Positions 27,799-37,151 of a stretch of 64,000 nt of DNA are shown piece by piece. Positions within the stretch are counted from its first letter, which is position 1. Every line of letters begins with the position of its first letter. The stretch lies in the NCBI RefSeq assembly GCF_001686985.1, contig NZ_CP015318.1, positions 5,640,001 to 5,704,000 on the forward strand. The letters run 5' to 3'. Both the position numbers and the translations under genes were made by a program. The notes under the pieces were generated by a model, which saw only the letters and a program-made list of their open reading frames with translations, did not search any database and was not told the origin of the DNA. The stretch is from Mesorhizobium amorphae CCNWGS0123. GTDB taxonomy: Bacteria > Pseudomonadota > Alphaproteobacteria > Rhizobiales > Rhizobiaceae.

Positions 27799-28427
27799 CA
27801 CGCGCTCAGCCGCTTCAGTTTTTCCGCCGTCATGATCGGATAGACCTCGCCTTTCGAGCGGACGGCAAACATCGTCCTGCCGCCGATGCCGATTTCCTCG
27901 CCATGCTCGACCAGCTCGTACATCACCGGTCGCGCCACCAGCGCTTCCAGCCGCCCGCGCACCAGAACGTAAGGCTTCAGGCCGCCGGTGGCATCCTCGT
28001 CGACGAAGCGCAGCGGATGCCCGGGCCCGGCCTCGACGACGTCGCCGACATTGGTGCGGAAGGTGATGACCTGGTCGTCGCCGGCGCCGGAAACGTCCAT
28101 TTCGACGGCCACGAAGGGCGCGTCGGCGACACGGATACCCACCCGTTCCACCGGCGTCACCAGATAGGTCTTGCCGTCTGCATCCTTGCGCAGAACCGTG
28201 GAAAAGAGTTGCACCAGCGGCATGCGCCCGATCGGCGTGCCCAGATAGAACCAGGTGCCGTCGGCTTTGATCTCCATGTCGAGATCGCCGCAGAAGTCAG
28301 GATTCCAGCGCTCCACCGGCGCCGGACCCTTGCCGGCGCGCGTCGCCCGCGAGATCAGCGCCTCCAGTCCGCGCGTTTCCCTGGCGGCCGTCAGACTCTC
28401 TTCAGCATGTTCGGAGCGTTCCGTCAT
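27798..28427 (-). CDS. DUF1285 protein
   Basis: A 209-residue soluble protein. The sequence (NPDFCGDLDMEIKADGTWFYLGTPIGR near 43-69, LVTPVERVGIRVADAPF near 90) is the DUF1285 family, found across proteobacteria, whose structures show a two-subdomain beta fold; no biochemical role is established to my knowledge. It heads the DUF1285-Nudix-cca operon, conserved in Rhizobiales, and diverges from the moxR cluster with a 147-base gap. A GTG two codons upstream is an alternative start. Confidence 0.88.
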   Translation of the reverse strand: MTERSEHAEESLTAARETRGLEALISRATRAGKGPAPVERWNPDFCGDLDMEIKADGTWFYLGTPIGRMPLVQLFSTVLRKDADGKTYLVTPVERVGIRVADAPFVAVEMDVSGAGDDQVITFRTNVGDVVEAGPGHPLRFVDEDATGGLKPYVLVRGRLEALVARPVMYELVEHGEEIGIGGRTMFAVRSKGEVYPIMTAEKLKRLSA

Positions 28428-28574
28428 GGTCACGAAATAGTCACTGTTGTTCCGCTTGTCAGCCTAAGTCTGTGATTTAAATTCAAACGCAGGCGCCATG
28501 CGAGGCCGAATCGCGGCATTCTGCGGCACAGACAAGTGCAAGCCGGTATTTCCAACACAAGGATCGATGCGGCC

Positions 28575-29579
28575 ATGAGCGTGATGATCAAGGAAAGCCC
28601 GATCAGCGAAAAGGACATGATCGCCGAGGCGGAGAAGGCATTGGCCGACATCTCCAGGGTCCGCGACGGCGTCGGCAGGGTCATCTTCGGCCAGGAAGCG
28701 GTCGTCGAACGCACGCTGGTGGCGCTCCTGGCCGGCGGCCACGCGCTGCTGGTCGGCGTGCCAGGCCTCGCCAAGACCAAGCTGGTCGAGACGCTGGGCG
28801 TCGTGCTCGGTCTCGATTCCCGCCGCATCCAGTTCACCCCCGACCTGATGCCGTCGGACATTCTCGGTTCCGAGGTGATGGAACAGGACGAATTCGGCAA
28901 GCGTTCGTTCCGCTTCATTTCGGGGCCGATCTTCGCGCAATTGCTGATGGCCGATGAGATCAATCGCGCCTCGCCGCGCACCCAGTCGGCGCTCCTGCAG
29001 GCGATGCAGGAATACCACGTCACCATTGCCGGCGCCCGCCACGACCTGCCGGCGCCCTTCCACGTGCTGGCGACGCAGAACCCGCTGGAGCAGGAAGGCA
29101 CCTATCCCCTGCCCGAGGCGCAACTCGACCGCTTCCTGATGCAGGTCGACATCCTCTATCCGGAAATCGAGGCGGAACGCCGCATCCTCTTGGAAACCAC
29201 CGGCGTCGAGGATGCCAAGGCCGCGAACGTGCTGCAGCCGGCGCGGCTGAAGGAGATCCAGACGCTGATCCGCCGCTTGCCGGTGCCGGAAAGCGTCGTC
29301 GAGGCGATCCTCAAGCTGGTGCGCTCGGCCCGTCCAGGCCAGGGCCATGCCGAAACCGACAAGCTCGTCGCCTGGGGTCCGGGGCCGCGCGCCAGCCAGG
29401 CGCTGACACTGTGCGCCCGCGCTCGCGCGTTGTATGATGGACGGCTTGCACCGTCGGTCGACGACATCCGTGCGTTGGCCGAGCCGGTGCTGCAGCACCG
29501 CATGGCGCTGACCTTCGCCGCTCGCGCCGAAGGCACCTCGGTGCGCGACGTGGTGGCGAAACTGGCAAAAGGCATCTGA
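28575..29579 (+). CDS. MoxR-family AAA+ ATPase
   Basis: A 334-residue MoxR chaperone ATPase. Walker A is GVPGLAKTK (residues 62-70, the family's variant), Walker B LLMADEINRAS near 127, sensor 1 ATQNPLEQEGTYPLPEAQLDRF near 170. MoxR proteins act with VWA-domain partners to load metals or assemble complexes. Here the partners are encoded directly downstream (DUF58, BatA/DUF4159 and a GATase-like membrane protein) with start/stop overlaps. ATG 28575 is used; an upstream in-frame start would add 13 residues of poor sequence. Confidence 0.93.
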   Translation: MSVMIKESPISEKDMIAEAEKALADISRVRDGVGRVIFGQEAVVERTLVALLAGGHALLVGVPGLAKTKLVETLGVVLGLDSRRIQFTPDLMPSDILGSEVMEQDEFGKRSFRFISGPIFAQLLMADEINRASPRTQSALLQAMQEYHVTIAGARHDLPAPFHVLATQNPLEQEGTYPLPEAQLDRFLMQVDILYPEIEAERRILLETTGVEDAKAANVLQPARLKEIQTLIRRLPVPESVVEAILKLVRSARPGQGHAETDKLVAWGPGPRASQALTLCARARALYDGRLAPSVDDIRALAEPVLQHRMALTFAARAEGTSVRDVVAKLAKGI

Positions 29580-30493
29580 TGGCGCGCATAGGCGAGGTCC
29601 AGGCACCGGTGGCGACGCGCGACGCGCTCGCCCGTGGCCGGTTGCGGGCCTCGCTGGTTCCGGACCTCCTGGTCGAGGCGCGCCGCATCGTCAACACCGT
29701 GATCGCCGGCTGGCATGGCCGCCGCAAGCGCGGCATCGGCGAGAATTTCTGGCAGTTCCGCCCCTATGTCGAGGGCGATTCCTCGCGCATCGACTGGCGC
29801 CGCTCGGCCCGCGACGACCACACCTATGTACGCGACCGCGAATGGGAGGCCGCCCATACGGTATGGCTTTGGGCCGACCCCTCGCCGTCCATGCTCTACA
29901 AATCCGCAGGCGCCAGCGTTTCCAAGGAATCGCGCGCGCTGGTGCTGGCGCTCGCCATGGCCGAGCTCCTGTCGCGCAGCGGCGAACGCATTGCCTGGCC
30001 GGGCCTCAGCGATCCGTTCACCGCCCGCAACGGCGCCGAACGCATTGCGGCCCACCTCGCCCATGCCGCCGCACTGCCGGCAAAGCCCGACCTTTCCAGC
30101 ATCCGCCGCTTCTGCGACATCGTCATCGTCAGCGATTTCCTCGATCCGGTCGAAGACACCATGGCCTGGCTCGACGTGCTCGCCCGCCACGGCGTGCGCG
30201 CCCATCTGATCGAGGTCGCCGACCCGGCCGAGGAGACCTTCCCCTATGCCGGCCGCACCGAATTCACCGACCCAGAGACCGGCGACAAGCTGACCGCCGG
30301 CCGCGCCGAAATGCTGGGCGAAGACTACCGCCTGCTCTACACCGCCCGCCGCCAGGAACTGGCCGGCTGGTGCAAGCGGCTCGGCTGGAGCTTTACCGTG
30401 AACCACACTGACCGGCTGGCTTCCGAGGCGCTGGTGCGCATCCACATGGCGATGACCGCTGAAAGCGGTTATGCCGGAAAGATCAGCGCATGA
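29579..30493 (+). CDS. DUF58 (VWA-like) protein of the MoxR cluster
   Basis: A 304-residue soluble protein. The DUF58 signature is clear at residues 45-85: RRKRGIGENFWQFRPYVEGD, then RIDWRRSARDD; the rest folds like a von Willebrand A domain with a degenerate metal site (WLWADPSPSM). Proteins of this family are the standard partners of MoxR ATPases. The ATG overlaps the moxR stop by one base (TGATG) and its own stop overlaps the next gene by four (ATGA), so stoichiometric synthesis is likely. Confidence 0.92.
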   Translation: MARIGEVQAPVATRDALARGRLRASLVPDLLVEARRIVNTVIAGWHGRRKRGIGENFWQFRPYVEGDSSRIDWRRSARDDHTYVRDREWEAAHTVWLWADPSPSMLYKSAGASVSKESRALVLALAMAELLSRSGERIAWPGLSDPFTARNGAERIAAHLAHAAALPAKPDLSSIRRFCDIVIVSDFLDPVEDTMAWLDVLARHGVRAHLIEVADPAEETFPYAGRTEFTDPETGDKLTAGRAEMLGEDYRLLYTARRQELAGWCKRLGWSFTVNHTDRLASEALVRIHMAMTAESGYAGKISA

Positions 30494-33309
30494 GCTGGCT
30501 GCCGCTCTCCTTCGGTGTGCCCATAGTGTTGTGGGGCCTGTTGGCGCTGCCGGTGATCTGGTGGCTGTTGCGGCTCACCCCGCCCAAGCCGCAGACGGAG
30601 GTGTTTCCGCCGCTGAAGATACTGGCCCGCGTGCTGAAGCGCGAGGAGACCCCGCATCAGAGCCCCTGGTGGCTGACGCTGCTGAGGCTGCTGATGGCAG
30701 CCCTTGTCGTCACAGCCCTTGCCGAACCCGTCTTCAATCCGCGCGAGAAGCTGCCCGCCGAGGGCTCGGCCCTTGCATTGGTCATCGACAATGACTGGGC
30801 AAGTGCGGCCGACTGGAGCAAGCGCGTCGCCACCGCGCAGCGCCTGATCGCCGACGCCAGTTCGAATGGCGTGCCTGTCGTCATCGCCTTCACCGCCGAA
30901 AAGCCCAACGCCGAGATAGGTCCCTTCGACGCCGCGACCGCGCTCGACCGGCTGCGCGCAGCCAAGCCGCGGCCCATCCCGACCGACCGACCGGCCATCT
31001 ATGCACGCGTCGCGGCGGCCCTGGAGCGCCTGCCGGGCGCCAGTGTCGCCGTGCTCGCGGATGGACTGGCGGCGCAAGGCGACGAAGCCGCGTTCAACAC
31101 GCTGCTGTCGAAAAACGCGGCGCGCCTCGTCTGGGCAACGTCCGACAGGCTGTCGCTGACCGGCCTCACGGTCGCCGATAACCAGGTCGACGGCTTTGCG
31201 CTCACCGCCATCCGCGCACCAAACGATCCGGCGCCGGCTCAAGTCACCGCCGGTGCCTTCGACGACAAGGGCCGTCGCATCGCCGACGCGACGCTGACCT
31301 TCTCGCCGGGCGAATCCACCGCTACCGGGACGATGGCGGTGCCATTCGAGCTGCGCAACGACTTCGCCTCGATCGCGCTCGACGGCGAGCACCAGGCCGG
31401 CGCCGTGCGGGTGCTGGACGAAAGCTCCAAGCGCCGCCGCGTCGGGCTGTTGTCGCAGGCCGAGGCCGACCAGGCGCAGCCGCTTTTGTCGCCGCTCTAC
31501 TATATCCGCCGCGCGCTGCAGCCTTTCGCCGATCTTGTCGAGCCATCGAGTGTCGACCTCGCCGACGCCATACCGCAGCTTCTCGACCAGAAGCCGGCGA
31601 TGATCGTCATGGCCGATGTCGGCACCATTCCGGAACAGGTGAAGCAGAGGCTGGTCGACTGGGTCGACAAGGGCGGCACACTGGTGCGCTTTGCCGGGTC
31701 GAGGCTGGCCGCCGCCGGCAATGACGACGATCTGCTGCCGGTCAGGCTGCGCACCGGCGAACGCTCGATGGGCGGCGCCTTGTCGTGGACGACGCCGCAG
31801 CCGGTCACCGAGTTCCCGAAGTCCGGCCCGTTTGCCGACCTCGCGCCGCCGGCCGAGGTCACCGTCACCAGGCAGGTATTGGCCGAGCCGACACCCGACA
31901 TCGTCGAGCGTACCTGGGCGACGCTTGCCGACGGCACGCCGCTGGTGACCGGGCTGAAGAAGGGCAAGGGCACGCTCGTCCTGTTCCACGTCACGCCCGA
32001 GGCAACCTGGTCGAACCTGCCGATATCGGGCAGCTTCGTCGAGATGCTCAGGCGCATCGTGCAGCTGTCGCGCAACCAGGGCGCGGCGATCGCCAACGCC
32101 GAAGCCGCCGCCACCTCGCTGGCGCCCTACCGGATGATAGCCGCCGACGGCGAGCTGGTGCCGCCGACCCCGGATGCACGGCCGCTGGTGCCCGGCGCCG
32201 GGCCGCTGCCTGTGACGTTCGAGAACCCGCCCGGCCTCTACGGCTCCGAGACCGGCGTCTTCGCCCATAATTTGCTTGAGGCCGACAGCACCTTTGCGCT
32301 GCTGGACCGGCCTCAGATTTCGTTGCCGGTCACCACCGTCCAGTACGCTTTCGACGAATCACGCAATCTCAAAGGCGCACTGGTCGCTGCCGCCCTGGTG
32401 CTGATGGTGCTCGACACGCTGGCGGTGTTCTGGATGGGCGGGCTGCTGGCGCGCCGGCCGCGCCGCGCCGCCGCAACCACGGCGGCCGCCGTGCTGATAG
32501 CGCTGGGCGCGCTCCTTGGCCATGCCGACCTCGCCCGTGCCGACGACGCGAAACCGGGCGATGCCCAGGCGATCGAGGACATCGCGAAGACCCGCATCGC
32601 CTATGTGCTGACCGGCGAGCCAGGCGTCGACTCGATCAGCCGCGCCGGTCTCGAAGGCCTGACCCGTTTCCTGATCGAAAAGACCGCGCTCGAACCCGGA
32701 GCGCCGGCCGGCGTCGACATCGCGAAGGACGAACTGTCCTTCTACCCGCTGATCTACTGGCCGATCGACCCGGCAGCGCCCATGCCGAGCCAAGCGGCGA
32801 TCGCGCGTGTCGATGCCTATATGCAGCAGGGCGGCACCGTCCTGTTCGACACTCGCGACCAGTTCGCCAACGGCATCGGCGCCGATTCGACCAGCCCGGC
32901 GACGGAGCGGCTGCGCGACATTCTCGGCGATCTCAACGTGCCGCCGCTGGAGCCGGTACCGTCGGATCATGTGCTGACCAAGTCCTTCTTCATCCTGCCC
33001 GAGTTTCCCGGCCGCTTCGCCGGCAGTCCGCTCTGGGTCGAGGCCTCGCTCGACGCCAGCAACACCGAGAACCGCCCGGTGCGGGTCGGCGACGGCGTCT
33101 CGCCGATCCTGATCACCGCCAATGATTTTGCCGGCGCCTGGGCCGTCGACGAGAATGGCGACCCGCTCCTGCCGACCGTGCCGGCCGACCCGATGCAACG
33201 CATCTATGCGCTGCGCGCCGGTGTCAACATCATGATGTACATGCTGACCGGCAACTACAAATCCGACCAGGTGCATGTGCCCGTCCTGCTCGAACGACTG
33301 GGGCAGTAA
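30490..33309 (+). CDS. Membrane protein with BatA N-terminal domain and DUF4159 C-terminal domain
   Basis: A 939-residue inner-membrane protein. Residues 1-75 are the BatA-type module with two hydrophobic segments (GLLALPVIWWLLRL and LLRLLMAALVVTALAEPVF); the large middle domain contains VWA- and GATase-like segments; a hydrophobic stretch around 630-680 (LVAAALVLMVLDTLAVFWM) precedes the C-terminal DUF4159 domain (from about 700, with FYPLIYWPIDP and GGTVLFDTRDQ). DUF4159 probably faces the periplasm. This fused layout is the alphaproteobacterial equivalent of Bat proteins. Start overlaps the DUF58 gene (ATGA). Function unknown; an envelope role is inferred. Confidence 0.88.
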   Translation: MSWLPLSFGVPIVLWGLLALPVIWWLLRLTPPKPQTEVFPPLKILARVLKREETPHQSPWWLTLLRLLMAALVVTALAEPVFNPREKLPAEGSALALVIDNDWASAADWSKRVATAQRLIADASSNGVPVVIAFTAEKPNAEIGPFDAATALDRLRAAKPRPIPTDRPAIYARVAAALERLPGASVAVLADGLAAQGDEAAFNTLLSKNAARLVWATSDRLSLTGLTVADNQVDGFALTAIRAPNDPAPAQVTAGAFDDKGRRIADATLTFSPGESTATGTMAVPFELRNDFASIALDGEHQAGAVRVLDESSKRRRVGLLSQAEADQAQPLLSPLYYIRRALQPFADLVEPSSVDLADAIPQLLDQKPAMIVMADVGTIPEQVKQRLVDWVDKGGTLVRFAGSRLAAAGNDDDLLPVRLRTGERSMGGALSWTTPQPVTEFPKSGPFADLAPPAEVTVTRQVLAEPTPDIVERTWATLADGTPLVTGLKKGKGTLVLFHVTPEATWSNLPISGSFVEMLRRIVQLSRNQGAAIANAEAAATSLAPYRMIAADGELVPPTPDARPLVPGAGPLPVTFENPPGLYGSETGVFAHNLLEADSTFALLDRPQISLPVTTVQYAFDESRNLKGALVAAALVLMVLDTLAVFWMGGLLARRPRRAAATTAAAVLIALGALLGHADLARADDAKPGDAQAIEDIAKTRIAYVLTGEPGVDSISRAGLEGLTRFLIEKTALEPGAPAGVDIAKDELSFYPLIYWPIDPAAPMPSQAAIARVDAYMQQGGTVLFDTRDQFANGIGADSTSPATERLRDILGDLNVPPLEPVPSDHVLTKSFFILPEFPGRFAGSPLWVEASLDASNTENRPVRVGDGVSPILITANDFAGAWAVDENGDPLLPTVPADPMQRIYALRAGVNIMMYMLTGNYKSDQVHVPVLLERLGQ

Positions 33310-33312
33310 GCC

Positions 33313-35400
33313 ATGAACTGGTCGATCAATTTCGAACCGCTTCTGTCCTGGCCGCTGCTTGCCGCCGTGCTGGCGCCGCTGGTGTTGCTGGCGCTGGTCG
33401 GCCTGTGGTTTCGCCAGCGCGGCTCGGTCTTCCGCTTCGCCGCCTTGCTTGCGCTCGGCGCCGCTTTGCTCAATCCTGTCTTCCTCGATGAGGAACGCGA
33501 GGCCTTGAAAAGCGTCGTCGCCATCGTCGTCGACCGCAGCCAGAGCCAGGATATCGGCGAGCGCACCAAACAGACCGACGAAACCCTGGCCGGGCTGCAG
33601 CAGCGCCTCGGCCGCTTCAAGCAGTTCGACGTGCGCGTCGTCGAGGCGGGCCGGTCCGAGGCTGCCGAGGAGCGTACCGACACCAGGCTGTTCGGCGCGC
33701 TCGAAGGCGCATTCCGCGATGTGCCGCCGTCGCGCATCGGCGGCGCCATCATGATCACCGATGGCGAGGTGCATGACGCGCCGGCCGGCGCGCCCGACTT
33801 CCATGCGCCGCTGCACGCTTTGATCACCGGCAACGAGCACGAGCAAGACCGCCGCATACGCTTCGAGAATGCGCCGCGCTTCGGCCTCGTCGGCAAGCCG
33901 CTCGATATGAGCTACCGCGTCATCGCCTCCGACAATCAAACCGGCCCGGTCGATGTCCGCGTCTCGGTCAATGGCGAGCAAGTGTCGGTCGAGCACGCTA
34001 CCATCGGCCAGGCGATGCCGCTGCAGGTGACGATCCCGACCGCCGGCCGCAACATCGTCGAGCTCGCCATCGACCCCGTGCCGGGCGAACTGACCGACGC
34101 CAACAACCGCGCCATCGCGCTGATCGACGGCATCCGCGAAAATTTGCGCGTGCTGCTCGTTTCCGGCGAGCCGCATGCCGGTGAACGCACCTGGCGCAAC
34201 CTTTTGAAGTCGGACGCATCGGTCGATCTCGTCCATTTCACCATTCTGCGTCCGCCGGAAAAGCAGGACGGCACGCCGATCAACGAATTGTCGCTGATCG
34301 CCTTTCCGACGCGCGAACTGTTCGTCGAGAGGATCAAGGATTTCGACCTCATCATCTTCGACCGCTACCAGCACCGCGACGTGCTGCCGATCCTCTATTA
34401 CGACTACATCTCCGAATATGTCGAAAAGGGTGGCGCGCTGCTGATCGCCGCGGGGCCTGAATATGCCGGCGAAAGCTCGATCGCCCGCACGCCGCTGATG
34501 TCGGCGCTGCCGGCAATGCCGACCGGCGAGGTCGTCGACAAGGCCTTCTACCCGCGCCTGACCGAGCTCGGCCAGCGTCATCCGGTGACGCGCGGGCTCG
34601 ACGGCTCGGCCACCGATCCGCCGCACTGGAGCCGCTGGTTCCGCACCATCGGCGTCGAGAACCCCGAGGGCGAGGTGGTGATGAAGGGCGCCGACAACCG
34701 GCCCCTGCTTCTGCTCGACCGCAAGGGCGAAGGCCGCGTCGGCATGCTTCTGTCCGACCAGGGCTGGCTGTGGGCGCGCGGCTTCGAGGGCGGCGGCCCG
34801 CATGTCCAGCTCTATCGCCGCATCGCCCATTGGCTGATGAAGGAGCCCGAACTCGAAGAGGAGCGCCTGACCGCCGACGGGCGCGGCATGACACTGGAAA
34901 TACGCCGCCAGACGATGAGCGACGACCCCGGCCCGGCGCAGGTGATCACGCCATCGGGCAAGGCGCTGATCGTCAGGCTCGAAAAATCCGAGCCCGGCAT
35001 TTTCCTCGGCACCGTCCAGACCAGCGAGATCGGCCTCTACCAGGTCGGCAATGGCGACCTCACCGCGCTTGCCCATGTCGGTCCGATCAACGCACCGGAG
35101 TTCACCGACGTCATCTCGACCGAGGACCGGCTGAAGGCGCCGGCGGAGGCGACCGGCGGCAGCGTGCGCCGGCTGGCGCCTTCGTCCACTCTCGGCAATC
35201 TCACCGGCGGCGTGACGCTGCCTTCGATCGTCCCGGTCCGCTCCACCGGTGCGGCCTCCGGCAACGACTGGATTGGGCTCCGCACCACCGACGACAGCGT
35301 GCTGAAGGCCGTCTCGCGCGTGCCGCTCTTCGGCGGCTTCCTCGGCCTCGGCCTGCTGCTTCTGGCGATGGGCTCGATGTGGTACCGCGAGGGGCGGTAA
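33313..35400 (+). CDS. Large membrane protein with class I GATase-like fold, MoxR cluster
   Basis: A 695-residue protein starting 3 bases after the previous stop. Two N-terminal hydrophobic helices (residues 13-33 and 38-57), a VWA-like strand with a DxSxS-type pattern (IVVDRSQSQ near 73), Ig-like beta regions, a GATase-like section (FDLIIFDRYQHRDVLP and GGALLIAAGPEY near 340-385), and a C-terminal helix (GGFLGLGLLLLAMGSMWY). The bulk likely sits in the periplasm between the anchors. It completes the four-gene MoxR cluster; its end lies 6 bases from the convergent clpS gene. Confidence 0.85.
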   Translation: MNWSINFEPLLSWPLLAAVLAPLVLLALVGLWFRQRGSVFRFAALLALGAALLNPVFLDEEREALKSVVAIVVDRSQSQDIGERTKQTDETLAGLQQRLGRFKQFDVRVVEAGRSEAAEERTDTRLFGALEGAFRDVPPSRIGGAIMITDGEVHDAPAGAPDFHAPLHALITGNEHEQDRRIRFENAPRFGLVGKPLDMSYRVIASDNQTGPVDVRVSVNGEQVSVEHATIGQAMPLQVTIPTAGRNIVELAIDPVPGELTDANNRAIALIDGIRENLRVLLVSGEPHAGERTWRNLLKSDASVDLVHFTILRPPEKQDGTPINELSLIAFPTRELFVERIKDFDLIIFDRYQHRDVLPILYYDYISEYVEKGGALLIAAGPEYAGESSIARTPLMSALPAMPTGEVVDKAFYPRLTELGQRHPVTRGLDGSATDPPHWSRWFRTIGVENPEGEVVMKGADNRPLLLLDRKGEGRVGMLLSDQGWLWARGFEGGGPHVQLYRRIAHWLMKEPELEEERLTADGRGMTLEIRRQTMSDDPGPAQVITPSGKALIVRLEKSEPGIFLGTVQTSEIGLYQVGNGDLTALAHVGPINAPEFTDVISTEDRLKAPAEATGGSVRRLAPSSTLGNLTGGVTLPSIVPVRSTGAASGNDWIGLRTTDDSVLKAVSRVPLFGGFLGLGLLLLAMGSMWYREGR

Positions 35401-35406
35401 CGCTCT

Positions 35407-35712
35407 TCACTCTTCCGGTTCGGTCGTGAACAGCAGCGGGTAGCCCTTGGCCTTGCCGGCGTCGGTGGCCCGCGTCGCCTTGGTCTCAGCGACGTCTCTG
35501 GTGAAGACGGCGACGACACATACGCCTCGCCGGTGCGCGGTGATCATCACCCGTTGCGCCTGGTCTTCGCTCAATTTGAACTCGCCCTTGAGCACGGTCA
35601 CCACGAACTCGCGCGGGGTGAAATCGTCGTTGATGAGGATGACCTTGTAGAGCTTCGGCCGTTCGGTCTTCGGCAGCGTCTTGGTGCGCGGTGTGGTGGT
35701 GGTTTCAGGCAT
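35407..35712 (-). CDS. clpS2: ATP-dependent Clp protease adaptor ClpS (ClpS2 type)
   Basis: A 101-residue N-end-rule adaptor that delivers substrates to ClpAP. After a flexible Thr/Lys/Pro-rich arm, the ClpS core begins with PKLYKVILINDDFTPREFV; the NDD and the later HRRGVCVV form the binding site for destabilising N-terminal residues. The C terminus PLLFTTEPEE matches the second paralogue (ClpS2) that many alphaproteobacteria carry, rather than ClpS1. ATG 35712 is chosen; a start 23 codons earlier adds non-conserved basic sequence. Confidence 0.92.
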   Translation of the reverse strand: MPETTTTPRTKTLPKTERPKLYKVILINDDFTPREFVVTVLKGEFKLSEDQAQRVMITAHRRGVCVVAVFTRDVAETKATRATDAGKAKGYPLLFTTEPEE

Positions 35713-35831
35713 CGGAAACCCAGGAAATTTCGCCTTCACTTTGTCACGGGCGAAAGCGGTCGTCCATTTTCGATCGGCCAAACGGCAGTGCGATCTCTGA
35801 CAAATCTATGTGGGTCGCTGTGGCGGGCCGT

Positions 35832-36188
35832 TCAACGGCCATGCCGGCCGAACATGCGCCGCGGCGGGATCTGCCGCACCGTCCCGACAGATGGCGGACG
35901 GGAACGCGTATCGGGTGCATCGACCCGGCGCTCCATCCAGGCTGCGACCGGCCAGGCGATGAAGCAGATAAGCACCGTGCCGGTAAGCACGATGAGCAGC
36001 CAGGTTTGCCCGGGCGTGATGTAGTCCCAGTCGGTGGATATTTTCGGCGCGAACAGCGACGGCTCGGTCCGTCCGCTGGCGGGGTCCGGCACCGGGCTGG
36101 CGGAGAGCAGGATCAACACCTTGGCCACTCCGCTGACCACCAGGCCGCCGATGACCATTGAGCGCAAAATGGACGAAAGCCGCTTCAT
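35832..36188 (-). CDS. Small membrane protein of unknown function
   Basis: A 118-residue protein with two hydrophobic segments (about 10-30, SMVIGGLVVSGVAKVLILL, and 62-84, TWLLIVLTGTVLICFIAWPVA) and a basic C-terminal tail (RRMFGRHGR). The predicted loop of about 30 residues between the helices is Pro/Ser-rich. I recognise no family. Coding evidence is the coherent helix pattern and positive charges flanking the helices. It lies alone between clpS2 and the small exported proteins. Confidence 0.6.
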   Translation of the reverse strand: MKRLSSILRSMVIGGLVVSGVAKVLILLSASPVPDPASGRTEPSLFAPKISTDWDYITPGQTWLLIVLTGTVLICFIAWPVAAWMERRVDAPDTRSRPPSVGTVRQIPPRRMFGRHGR

Positions 36189-36295
36189 GCGGATTGTCCT
36201 ACAGGGCCGGCATTGCGATCGGGTTAAAGGATCGCCGGCCGTTGAACCAGTTTGGCATGCCGGGATCGGACGTCACCGGTATTCCGGCTCGATCC

Positions 36296-36330
36296 AGGCC
36301 GCTCCAGCCGAATTCCGGCTGGAGCGGCCT
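36296..36330. other. Perfect 15-base-pair stem-loop
   Basis: AGGCCGCTCCAGCCG and its exact complement are separated by AATTC (36311-36315). The hairpin lies 33 bases past the stop of the small exported Lys/Ala-rich protein. There is no T-run on either side, so it is not a standard intrinsic terminator; it may be a 3'-end stabiliser or a repeat. Confidence 0.7.
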
Positions 36331-36362
36331 TGTCAGGAGAGCTGGCTGTTGCCAGGCCTGGA

Positions 36363-36608
36363 TCAGGACTTCTTGGCTGCCTTCGGCGCCTTCTTGACCG
36401 GGCACTTGTGCGTCTTGGTCACTTTGCAGGCCTTGACGGTCTTCTTGGCAGTGACCTTCTTCGGAGCAGCCTTGGCAGGCGCAGCCGCCGGCGCGGTGGT
36501 CGAAGCAGCGGGAGCAACGGTCGTGGTCGCGGCTGCGTTGCCGAGAGCCGGCATCGAGAAGGCGAGAGCAACAGCGAGACCGAGGGCGGAGAGGAGGGAC
36601 TTGTTCAT
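36363..36608 (-). CDS. Small exported Ala/Lys-rich basic protein
   Basis: An 81-residue protein with a signal peptide (residues 1-25, ALGLAVALAFSMPALGNA) and a low-complexity mature part: an Ala/Thr/Pro run followed by Lys repeats and two Cys in KACKVTKTHKCPVKK. The two cysteines could form a disulfide. It resembles histone-H1-like or acid-shock-type repeats in composition only. AAAAGGAAATGAAGCC gives a good ribosome site. Rhizobial genomes hold several proteins of this look; no function is known to me. Confidence 0.7.
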   Translation of the reverse strand: MNKSLLSALGLAVALAFSMPALGNAAATTTVAPAASTTAPAAAPAKAAPKKVTAKKTVKACKVTKTHKCPVKKAPKAAKKS

Positions 36609-36646
36609 GGCTTCATTTCCTTTTTATGCGGGTCGGGGTTTGAGCG

Positions 36647-36949
36647 TCACTGAACCGGGTCGTTCGGTGTCACTCCAAGCAGCTTCAAAGCGTTTGCGAG
36701 CATCCGGATGCCCTGTGCCTGCTTCTTGTTGGCGCAGAACCGGGTTCCCTTTCTTTGCAGTGCTTTCGCCGCGGTGACCTGCGTTGCCGCGGCATGGGTT
36801 TCGAGGGCTTCGTCAACCTGACGGTTGAGGTCGCTGCAGCGCTCGGCCCGGGTGATCGGCGCCACCTTTGCATCGGAGGTTCCGACCGCGGCCGTGACGA
36901 GCGAAATGCCGAGCAACGCACCCATCAAGCTGATCGTGAACCTATGCAT
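36647..36949 (-). CDS. Small exported hypothetical protein
   Basis: A 100-residue protein with a signal peptide (residues 1-27, cleaved after SDA) and a helical mature domain with a spaced Cys pair (ERCSDLNRQV near 37 and TRFCANKKQAQG near 69), which probably form a disulfide holding two helices. The ending is LKLLGVTPNDP. I do not recognise the family. It is next to another exported protein, but a 38-base gap and separate ribosome site suggest independent translation. Confidence 0.6.
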   Translation of the reverse strand: MHRFTISLMGALLGISLVTAAVGTSDAKVAPITRAERCSDLNRQVDEALETHAAATQVTAAKALQRKGTRFCANKKQAQGIRMLANALKLLGVTPNDPVQ

Positions 36950-37151
36950 TGGTCTTGTCCGTTACTCCGGAGACTTGCGTCGCAGCCGATGACCTGACCG
37001 CCACGACACCGTTATGCCCTTGAATTTTTTCGTGAGTTTTTCCGGACTATAGAAATTTGTTTCTGGATTGTTTCTGCCGAATCCGCCTTGGGCTGTGCTA
37101 TCGCCACTGGCCAACATATGGCCCGAATTCTATCGTGTGGGAGAGGATCGA

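Noticed and set aside
32359..35076. Leftward open frame of about 900 codons opposite the MoxR-cluster membrane proteins
   Set aside because: Same reason: antisense shadow of GC-rich genes, while the sense strand has clear domains and overlapping start/stop codons.
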